Shown in pieces: positions 44,467 to 51,059 of a stretch of DNA of 51,059 nucleotides (position 1 is the stretch's first letter; each line of letters begins with the position of its first letter). The notes below the pieces were generated by a model, which was not told the origin of the DNA, made no database searches, and saw only the letters and a list, made by a program, of their open reading frames with translations. The translations under genes were made by a program, and so were the position numbers. This DNA comes from Opitutaceae bacterium. Its GTDB lineage: Bacteria > Verrucomicrobiota > Verrucomicrobiia > Opitutales > Opitutaceae. Location: positions 1-51,059 of the forward strand of contig JACSRI010000195.1 of assembly GCA_014879845.1 (NCBI GenBank). The letters run 5' to 3'.

Positions 44467-46965
44467 CTACTCGCGCGGGCCGCGAATGATGTAGCGGTGT
44501 TTTTGGCGCCGGACATCGACTTCAGGCAACGACATCGCGACCTGCCAACGCTGCCCGGCATCGGGCGGAAGCAGTTTCAGCAACACCGCGTTGCGGCCGG
44601 CGCGCAGCGGGAGCGTGACGCGGTAGCTCTTGTCTGCGCATGCCTGCGGTTCGATGCGACTCCCGTTCACGATCAAAACCAGTTCGCCGGTGTAGTCGAT
44701 ACGCGCCTGGCAAGCGCTCTCGGCTGCGGCGACGATGTGGGCGAATGCGTAGACCACGCCGCCGCCGTCCGCGCGCCGATCCTCCAGGTCGAGACACGAC
44801 GCGAGTTCGGACGAGAATTTCTCCCAGCGTCGCACCACGCCCGAAGCGTCCGAAAAACGTAGACCGGGCGTCGGTGCGACCTTCGCTTCCCCGCCGACCG
44901 AGGCGAGCAGATCCGGAGCCTCCGCGAGCGAAGCCGCCGTTCCGGCATCGAGCGGTCCTGTGAGCAACCAATAGGTGAAGAACTGCCCCTCGACCGCGCG
45001 AATGCCGACCGGTTCCGGCGCTCCAGGCTGCCTCCCGGCCACGCTCGCGCGCAGTGTCCCCAAGGCCTCGAGCCGCGCCGTGTCCGCCGCCAGTGCTTCC
45101 GTCGTCCAGTGATCGCGATTCTCCACGAACCAGAGCCGGCGCAGGGTTTCGCGCAGCACCTCCTGGCGTGCGATGAACCCATCGATTGCCGCAAGATCGA
45201 GCGGACGTTCCGATGCGCCCGCGAGCGCGAGGCGCAGGTCGGCATGGAACTTGAGCTCATCGACGGTCCACCTCCACGCCGCCACGTCGTGCGTCGATTG
45301 CCCCGGGACGGTGTCCAGAAGGGAGAGAGCGCGCGCCGCCACATCCCGCACCGCCGCCCACCCCTCCGTGTTGAGGGCCAGCGTTTCGCCGCGCCGCGGC
45401 ATGATCCGGTCGTCGCGCCAACTGCAGTCCATCCGCCATGTCGGATACAGGCCGGCCAGTTCGTTCCAGACGGTGAGAAACCGAGCCAGCGTCGCATGGG
45501 GATCGCCGTGTACGCCCAATCCGAGACGTTGATCAAAACTCGACTCGTGATCCCCGCCGGGGTGCCACGCCTGCTCGGCTCCGAGCGCGACGCCCGTCCA
45601 ATCGCGCGCGAAAAGGTGCACGCCACCATCGTCCCAGACCGTCGTCAGCACGCCTTCGGCGCCGTGCGCGACGCCGGTCGCCGCGAACCGCGGGATGTTG
45701 GCGCGGTACTCCGTCTGATCCGGCGACAGCCGATCGGAGTTGAGCACCCCCGGGCAGACGATCACGGGGAAACCTCGCTGGCGGAAGGGAGCGACCTGCC
45801 CGTCAAAGTCAGCCTCTCCATCGTAGTTCCAACTCGCGATCGTGACGGAGCGGGGCAACTGCTCGAGCAACTCCCGGTGCGCGAGGGCCATGTCGCCCCA
45901 CAGGATCGCGCGGTGCCCACCTTGCTCGACCCGCTCGATCAACGGCTGCATGTGCGCTGCGTAAAGCGCGGCTGGCGTGCTACCCTGCTGCGCCGCGACA
46001 TCCCCGAGGTCGAAGGCCTCGTCTCCATTGAGCAGGAACCACGGCGATGAAAACGCCGGTATCATGTCGCCGACTACGTCGCGCAGAAAATCGATGACCC
46101 GCGGATCCGCCGGCTTGAGCATGCGGTGAGTTGCCGCCATGTCCGCGTAACCGTCTCGCTGCAGGATCTTCTCAAAATGTCCGAGCGTCTGAAAGCCCCC
46201 GACCAGTTCGACGTGATAGGCTGCGGCGTACGAGGCGAGATCACGAAACTCCTCCAGCGGTATCGCCGTCGGTGGCGCGAAACCAGGATGTGACGGGACG
46301 CGCACGACGTCCTCGATGTACCACACCATGCGGTTGATCTTCAGTTCGGCCAGCCGCCGGATCTGCTCACGCATGTAGTCGCGATTCGGCAGCGGCCCGC
46401 GACTGATGTCGTCCATCACACCGCGGAAGGAAAACACCGGCCAGTCCCGCACCATCACGGCGGGGAGCGGTGCGCCCTCCGGCGTGGCGCGCAGGATCTG
46501 GCGCAACGTCTGCAACGCATAGAACAAACCGGCTTCGCTGTTCGCAGCCGCGGTGACACCGTCGTCATCGATGCGCATGACGTAGCCCTCGGTGCCGAGT
46601 GCCGCATCCACCACCAGCCCGAGTTGCGCACAGCGCTCCCTGAAGCGTGCGTCCTGCGCCGGAAAGCCCAGGGCGATCTCGGCCGTGCCGTCGGATGCCG
46701 CCACGGCGCCCCGTCCGTGCCAGAGACGCAGGCGCTCTTCGAGCGACCCGGAGAAGTCCGCGCGAGTCCCGCGCGGCACCCGAAAGCGCAGCGGCCTGTC
46801 ACCCGGAGGAGCAAACGCTCCCGACAGTTCCGTGACCGCCCGTGGCATCGGCACCACAGGCAGGATCGCTGCAGCCGTCGGCAAAGTGGAGAACCACACC
46901 AGACCAACCGCGAACACGGCGAGCCGGCAGCGTTTGACGCAAGACAAGAGAGCGGAGCATGGCAT
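44467..46965 (-). CDS. GH20-family beta-N-acetylhexosaminidase, exported
   Basis: 832 residues. Signal peptide about 13-33 (LAVFAVGLVWFSTLPTAAA). An N-terminal GH20b-like domain (to about 165) leads to the barrel with VFSFRGVMDDISRG and the catalytic Asp315-Glu316 pair in LNGDEAFD, the substrate-assisted catalysis signature. Downstream are ASWNYDGEADF and TTVWDDGG (substrate-binding Trp/Asp). A long C-terminal part (about 500-832), helical then beta-sandwich, is not typical of short GH20 enzymes. It should remove terminal N-acetylglucosamine or galactosamine in the periplasm. It diverges from the beta-glucuronidase gene across a shared palindrome and converges with the MFS gene. Confidence 0.9.
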   Translation of the reverse strand: MPCSALLSCVKRCRLAVFAVGLVWFSTLPTAAAILPVVPMPRAVTELSGAFAPPGDRPLRFRVPRGTRADFSGSLEERLRLWHGRGAVAASDGTAEIALGFPAQDARFRERCAQLGLVVDAALGTEGYVMRIDDDGVTAAANSEAGLFYALQTLRQILRATPEGAPLPAVMVRDWPVFSFRGVMDDISRGPLPNRDYMREQIRRLAELKINRMVWYIEDVVRVPSHPGFAPPTAIPLEEFRDLASYAAAYHVELVGGFQTLGHFEKILQRDGYADMAATHRMLKPADPRVIDFLRDVVGDMIPAFSSPWFLLNGDEAFDLGDVAAQQGSTPAALYAAHMQPLIERVEQGGHRAILWGDMALAHRELLEQLPRSVTIASWNYDGEADFDGQVAPFRQRGFPVIVCPGVLNSDRLSPDQTEYRANIPRFAATGVAHGAEGVLTTVWDDGGVHLFARDWTGVALGAEQAWHPGGDHESSFDQRLGLGVHGDPHATLARFLTVWNELAGLYPTWRMDCSWRDDRIMPRRGETLALNTEGWAAVRDVAARALSLLDTVPGQSTHDVAAWRWTVDELKFHADLRLALAGASERPLDLAAIDGFIARQEVLRETLRRLWFVENRDHWTTEALAADTARLEALGTLRASVAGRQPGAPEPVGIRAVEGQFFTYWLLTGPLDAGTAASLAEAPDLLASVGGEAKVAPTPGLRFSDASGVVRRWEKFSSELASCLDLEDRRADGGGVVYAFAHIVAAAESACQARIDYTGELVLIVNGSRIEPQACADKSYRVTLPLRAGRNAVLLKLLPPDAGQRWQVAMSLPEVDVRRQKHRYIIRGPRE

Positions 46966-47037
46966 CGTGAGTATTCGTCAAGGCAGCCGGAGCCCGGCCG
47001 GGACTCAAGTCGACGGAAGAAATCGATCGGCGAACGT

Positions 47038-47055
47038 CGGTCAACTTGTTGACCG
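47038..47055. promoter_or_regulatory. Candidate LacI operator in the GH20/GH2 divergent promoter
   Basis: CGGTCAACTTGTTGACCG, a perfect palindrome with 7-bp arms and a 4-nt centre, in the 134-bp gap between the GH20 and GH2 starts. It shares TCAAC-N3-TTGAC with 37774-37786 near the LacI gene. Shared control by that regulator is inferred. Confidence 0.6.
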
Positions 47056-47099
47056 CTACCCCGTTTTACCCGCCGCAAGCCACCGGCTTTTTCACCACC

Positions 47100-49016
47100 A
47101 TGACTCGTCGACCGCGTCTACCCTGGTGGCTCGCCTGCGCGTGCTTCGCTCACGGCCTCGCTCTCCTTGCTCAACAACCGATGGTGGACGGCCTGCTGAG
47201 CCATCCCCCACTGCCCCAGGAGTTGCGCACTCAGGGTCTGGCCCCGTTGCCCTGCAACCTCTATGGCCGCGAGCGCGTCGACTTGAGCGGCACCTGGCAG
47301 TTCCTCGTCGACTCGGTGGAGCGGGGTCTGCGCAACCAGTATCCGCGATACACGATCCCCAAGGACGAGAAGCAGGCACCGGTCGGCGGCCCCCTCGTCG
47401 AGTACGACTGGGATTCCGCGCCGGATATCACGGTCCCGGGCGACTGGAACACACAGAGCAACGAGCGGCTGTTCTGGTATGAGGGCCTCGGCTGGTATCG
47501 GCGGCGTTTCCCGGCTCCACCTACCTCAGGCGATCGCCGCTACTTCCTCTATTTCGAAGCCGCCAACTATCGCGCCCACGTGTACCTGAACGGATCGCCA
47601 CTGGGAGTCCACGAGGGCGGCTTCACGCCGTTTGCTTTCGAGGTCACCGACAAACTCGTGAGCGACAACTCGCTCGTCGTCGGCGTCAACAATCGACGCC
47701 AGTATGGCAACGTTCCGGGCTCCGATGCGGATTGGTTCAACTATGGCGGCATCACCCGCCCCGTCTGGCTCGTGAGCACCCCACCGACGTTCATCCAGCA
47801 CGCCGTGGTCACACTCCGCGATGCCGAGACCGGGCCGATCATCACATGCACCGTGACGCTCGACGGCCGGGACGCTGCGGACACACCCGTCACGCTTCGC
47901 ATCCCTGAACTCGCGATCGAACTCGACGCCACCACCGGAGCGGACGGCCGCGCGACGATCGAGCTGCCCGCACCCCGCCACCTTGAACGTTGGTCGCCCG
48001 AGACACCCCGGCTCTATCCGATCGTGCTCTCCACCGCAGAGGACACGATCGCAGACCGCATCGGCTTCCGCACCATAGCGACGCGCGGCCACGACGTACT
48101 GCTCAACGGCCGTTCGATCTACCTGCGGGGGATCTCCATCCATGAAGAGCGCCTTGGCACGCGCGAAGACGATGGCGGCCGCAGGCTCGATTGGGATGAC
48201 TCGCGCCGCCTGCTCACCGAAGCGCGCGCCCTCGGATGCAACTTCGTCCGTCTCGCACACTATCCGCACTCGGAGAAAACGACGCGCCTGTGCGACGAGC
48301 TCGGCCTGCTGGTCTGGAGCGAGATCCCCGTCTACCAGGAAGACATCGCCTACGACGATCCGCACACGCTCGAAGTCGCTCGCCAGATGCTCGCCGAAAT
48401 CATCACCCGCGACCAGAACCGAGCCTCCGTGGTGGTATGGAGCGTGGCCAACGAAACCCCGCTCACCGAGCCACGCCTGAGATTTCTCCGCACCCTGATC
48501 GCCGATGCTCGTGCGCAGGACTCCACCCGGCTGATCTCGGCCGCGCTCAATCGCAGCATCGCGAGCACACTCACGGAAATCGTGATCGACGATCCGCTCG
48601 GCGCCGATCTGGACTTGCTCGCGTACAACACGTACGCGGGCTGGTACGGCCCGCTCGCCCCCGGCGACATCACCTCGATCACATGGCGCAGCATCTACGA
48701 CAAGCCGATGATCCTCTCCGAGTTCGGCACCGACGCCAAATTCGGCGTGCATGGCGTACGTGAAGCGCGCTGGACCGAGGAGTACCAGAGGTGGTTCTAC
48801 GAGCAAACGATCCACAATGCGAATACCGTGCCGTGGATCCGCGGCCTGTCTCCGTGGATTCTCAAAGACTTCCGTTCGCCACGTCGCTACCGGACCGACT
48901 ATCAGAACTACTGGAACCGCAAGGGACTCATTTCGGAGACCGGCCAGAGAAAGCTCGCCTGGCAGGTGCTGCACGACTTCTACCAGCACCAGGCTGACGC
49001 GCCCGCGGCTCGCTGA
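47100..49016 (+). CDS. GH2-family beta-glucuronidase, exported
   Basis: 638 residues from the ATG at 47100 (a TTG at 47046 lies inside the palindrome). Signal region about 8-25. The order is sugar-binding jelly roll (DLSGTWQFLVDS, WYRRRFPAP), immunoglobulin-like domain and TIM barrel with FVRLAHYPHSE. Acid/base Glu452 (WSVANETP) and nucleophile Glu541 (ILSEFGTD) are present. An N-x-K motif, Asn606-Arg-Lys608 in YWNRKG, matches the residues that bind the carboxylate in known beta-glucuronidases, so glucuronic acid (or galacturonic acid) specificity is well supported. The acid released would feed the ExuT-like transporters. Confidence 0.92.
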   Translation: MTRRPRLPWWLACACFAHGLALLAQQPMVDGLLSHPPLPQELRTQGLAPLPCNLYGRERVDLSGTWQFLVDSVERGLRNQYPRYTIPKDEKQAPVGGPLVEYDWDSAPDITVPGDWNTQSNERLFWYEGLGWYRRRFPAPPTSGDRRYFLYFEAANYRAHVYLNGSPLGVHEGGFTPFAFEVTDKLVSDNSLVVGVNNRRQYGNVPGSDADWFNYGGITRPVWLVSTPPTFIQHAVVTLRDAETGPIITCTVTLDGRDAADTPVTLRIPELAIELDATTGADGRATIELPAPRHLERWSPETPRLYPIVLSTAEDTIADRIGFRTIATRGHDVLLNGRSIYLRGISIHEERLGTREDDGGRRLDWDDSRRLLTEARALGCNFVRLAHYPHSEKTTRLCDELGLLVWSEIPVYQEDIAYDDPHTLEVARQMLAEIITRDQNRASVVVWSVANETPLTEPRLRFLRTLIADARAQDSTRLISAALNRSIASTLTEIVIDDPLGADLDLLAYNTYAGWYGPLAPGDITSITWRSIYDKPMILSEFGTDAKFGVHGVREARWTEEYQRWFYEQTIHNANTVPWIRGLSPWILKDFRSPRRYRTDYQNYWNRKGLISETGQRKLAWQVLHDFYQHQADAPAAR

Positions 49017-49021
49017 TCCTC

Positions 49022-49039
49022 CCGGGTTTCGGAGCCCGG
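49022..49039. terminator. Small hairpin after the GH2 gene
   Basis: A 7-bp stem (CCGGGTT with AGCCCGG, one G-T pair) and TCGG loop starting 6 bp after the GH2 stop. No T-run follows. Possible terminator; weak. Confidence 0.3.
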
Positions 49040-49154
49040 TTCGCGCACCGCGGCTCCGCGAGTTCGTCCGGCTGATTGGTCGCGCCGAAACGCCTTCATT
49101 GTCACCGTACCCGCAAGCCCACGCCCACCGTCTACTCCGGCACACACGCGTTCC

Positions 49155-50579
49155 ATGCACCTGCCCCATCCAACGTTGAGCCGCCGCCGGTTCCTCACGG
49201 GCATGACACTCGCCGCCACCGCGACCGCGACTCGCCCGCGAAGGAGCTACGCCGCCTCATCACCCGGCGGAGACTCCGCGTCAGCTGATGCCTGGCACCA
49301 TGCTGAGACGATCCTGGCCCGGATCCGCGTGCCGAGTTTTCCGCTCCGGCGCAGTTCCGTCCGCGATTTCGGCGCGCGCGCTTCAGCCGATGTCGACGCG
49401 CGCCCGGCGTTCCTCGAGGCGATCAATTCATGCAACGCCATGGGCGGCGGCACCGTGACCGTCCCCGCAGGCGACTGGCGACTCGACGGTCCGATCATGC
49501 TCAAGAGCAACGTGCGGCTGCACCTCGAGGAGGGCGCACGACTGCACTTCAGCACCCACGCGGATCACTACCTCCCGCTCGTGCTCACCCGCTGGGAAGG
49601 CACCGAATTGTTCAACTACTCGCCGTTCATCTTCGCATACCAATGCACCAACGTGGCGTTGACCGGACCGGGTGTGATCGACGGCCACGGCACCACCACG
49701 TTCGCCGCCTGGCGCGACCGACAAAAACCAGCGCAGCGCCGACTGCGCGACATGGGCGGCCTCGGCACAGCGGTACACGAGCGCATTTTCGGACCCGACC
49801 AATGGCTGCGTCCCTCCTTCGTGCAGTTCTTCGGCTGCACCAACGTGCTGATCGAAGGCGTCACGCATGTCGACTCGCCGTTCTGGTGCCTGCACACGAT
49901 CGCCTGTCACAACGTGACCGTGCGCCGGGTCAGAGTAGACAGCATCCGCATCAACAACGATGGCGTCGATATCGAGTCGTGCAGCGATGTCTTGATCGAG
50001 GACTGCGAACTGCGCTGCGGCGATGACTGCATCGCCCTGAAATCGGGCCGCGACCAAGACGGCTGGCGGCTCGGTCGCCCAACTGAGAATGTCGTGCTCC
50101 GCCGGATCCGTATGGAGGCGCCAACGACAGGCTCGGGGCTGGCCATCGGCAGCGAGATGTCCGGCGGCGTCCGCGCGATATTCGGGGAGGACATTCAGAT
50201 CGGCCGCGCCCCCGTCGCCCTCAACATCAAAGGCAACCTCGACCGCGGCGGGTGCGTCGAGCAGGTGCACCTCCGCCGCTTTGCCGTCGAAAAGGCTGAT
50301 ACGTTCATACTCTTCACGACCGCGTATCAGGGATATCGCGGCGGGCAGCATCCACCGGTCTTCCGCGATTTCGACATCGAGGAGGCATCCTGCCGCGCGG
50401 CGGTCGTCCCGATTCACGCGGTCGGTGTTCCGGACGCCCCTCTCCAGGACATCCATCTGCGCCGGGTCGCGGTCGAGCACGCAGAGCAGCCACCGCGTAT
50501 CGACCAGGTTTCCGGATTCCACGCCGACGATGTGGTCATCAACGGCACACCCTGGCCCACGCCGGTTGCCCCGGGCTGA
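49155..50579 (+). CDS. GH28-family glycoside hydrolase with Tat signal
   Basis: 474 residues. The N-terminus SRRRFLTGMTLAATATAT is a twin-arginine signal, so export is in the folded state. The body is a right-handed parallel beta-helix (repeats such as CTNVLIEGVTHVDSPFWCLH and CSDVLIEDCELRCGDDCIAL) with GH28 catalytic acids: Asp269 in NNDGVD and Asp290-Asp291 in GDDC. The third usual motif, G-H-G, reads GSGLAIGSEMSGGV, so the conserved His is absent; activity may be altered. Family roles include polygalacturonase, exo-galacturonosidase and rhamnogalacturonase. It follows the GH2 gene on the same strand, with 138 bp between. Confidence 0.9.
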   Translation: MHLPHPTLSRRRFLTGMTLAATATATRPRRSYAASSPGGDSASADAWHHAETILARIRVPSFPLRRSSVRDFGARASADVDARPAFLEAINSCNAMGGGTVTVPAGDWRLDGPIMLKSNVRLHLEEGARLHFSTHADHYLPLVLTRWEGTELFNYSPFIFAYQCTNVALTGPGVIDGHGTTTFAAWRDRQKPAQRRLRDMGGLGTAVHERIFGPDQWLRPSFVQFFGCTNVLIEGVTHVDSPFWCLHTIACHNVTVRRVRVDSIRINNDGVDIESCSDVLIEDCELRCGDDCIALKSGRDQDGWRLGRPTENVVLRRIRMEAPTTGSGLAIGSEMSGGVRAIFGEDIQIGRAPVALNIKGNLDRGGCVEQVHLRRFAVEKADTFILFTTAYQGYRGGQHPPVFRDFDIEEASCRAAVVPIHAVGVPDAPLQDIHLRRVAVEHAEQPPRIDQVSGFHADDVVINGTPWPTPVAPG

Positions 50580-50588
50580 AACAGGCAC

Positions 50589-51059
50589 ATGTCTTCTTTC
50601 CCGATGTACCGGCCCACCCGACCTGATCTTCGTCGCCTTCCCGCTCGCGCAATCGCTGCCACATGGTCGGCGTGCGTTGCGGCGCTGGTCCTCTGTCACG
50701 CCGCGTCCGCCCTACCGTTGCATGCACCGGTGTATCTCGACCTGGCACCGACCGTGGAGCCGCGGCCGAACTCGGTCGTGTTGACCACGGCCGACACCTT
50801 CGATCCCGCACGGGGCTTGGGCTGGGTGCGTCCACCTTCGGAGGGTTTCACCAATCCAGACTTCGGGCCGTTGCGGTCCCCCGCGCTGAACGACGGCGTA
50901 GCTGGAACTGATTTCTCCCTGCGGCTCAATCTGGCGCCCGGCCCTTGGACCGCCTTGGTCTTCATCGATGACGGCTACAGCAACGCACACCAAGTCGCGA
51001 TCGATGTGGATGGTCATCCCATCGTGCACAGCACTCGCCGGTTCGGCGTCGACGCCGAA
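50589..51059 (+). CDS. N-terminus of an exported protein with galactose-binding-like domain (partial)
   Basis: Starts with ATG 9 bp after the GH28 stop, so probably co-transcribed, and runs open to the window edge (157 codons). A basic start and hydrophobic segment (about 21-42, IAATWSACVAALVLCHAASA) form a signal peptide. The mature part shows a beta-sandwich pattern (TADTFDPARGLGWVRPP, then RLNLAPGPWTALVFIDDG), similar to the N-terminal sugar-binding modules found before rhamnogalacturonan acetylesterases and polysaccharide lyases. The catalytic part is outside the window. Enzyme class cannot be told; a pectin-active role fits the GH28 neighbour. Confidence 0.7.
   Translation, partial: MSSFPMYRPTRPDLRRLPARAIAATWSACVAALVLCHAASALPLHAPVYLDLAPTVEPRPNSVVLTTADTFDPARGLGWVRPPSEGFTNPDFGPLRSPALNDGVAGTDFSLRLNLAPGPWTALVFIDDGYSNAHQVAIDVDGHPIVHSTRRFGVDAE

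Overview
The window is a GC-rich chromosomal segment of a Gram-negative polysaccharide degrader, most likely a verrucomicrobium of the Opitutaceae type. This is inferred from very long TonB-dependent receptors (one with the LSPFEV entry motif seen in that group), the absence of any SusD-like partner, LacI-family regulators beside exported glycoside hydrolases, weak Shine-Dalgarno signals, and a tandem FG-GAP/UnbV protein next to a receptor. I see no tRNA, rRNA, CRISPR array, insertion sequence or prophage gene. The window opens inside one gene and closes inside another.

Region 1 (2-15281) looks like an arabinoxylan/arabinan locus. It holds a GH127 beta-L-arabinofuranosidase, a LacI-type regulator, a GH43 beta-xylosidase/arabinofuranosidase, a NarL-type response regulator coupled to a beta-propeller sensor kinase, a divergent XylR-like regulator (LacI-type sensor plus AraC helix-turn-helix) and a 1237-residue TonB-dependent receptor with a clear intrinsic terminator.

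Region 2 (15282-23601) runs divergently from that receptor. A 398-bp intergenic region with a 12-bp perfect palindrome leads into three tightly linked genes: a 1212-residue protein built as two copies of [seven FG-GAP Ca-binding repeats + UnbV domain], a polytopic membrane protein resembling STT3/PglB-type GT-C enzymes but without the usual catalytic motifs, and a membrane-anchored TPR protein. This triad is the best candidate for an undescribed system.

Region 3 (23633-34182) is a seven-gene minus-strand operon: three CE1-type esterases, a type-B carboxylesterase, another alpha/beta hydrolase, a GH3 enzyme with a malectin-like N-terminus and a GH97 of the retaining type. It looks built to strip acyl or feruloyl groups from, and then hydrolyse, a decorated polysaccharide. 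A 1-kb stretch without a gene lies upstream of it.

Region 4 (35215-51059) holds two ExuT-like MFS transporters, a LacI regulator divergent from a second TonB-dependent receptor, a translationally coupled NagB-like/six-hairpin/MFS operon, a GH20 hexosaminidase divergent from a GH2 beta-glucuronidase (NxK motif present), a Tat-exported GH28 and the start of another exported protein. Together these suggest use of a glycan containing uronic acid and amino sugar. Two matching palindromes (TCAAC-N3-TTGAC) in the LacI/receptor and GH20/GH2 divergent promoters suggest one regulon under the local LacI protein.
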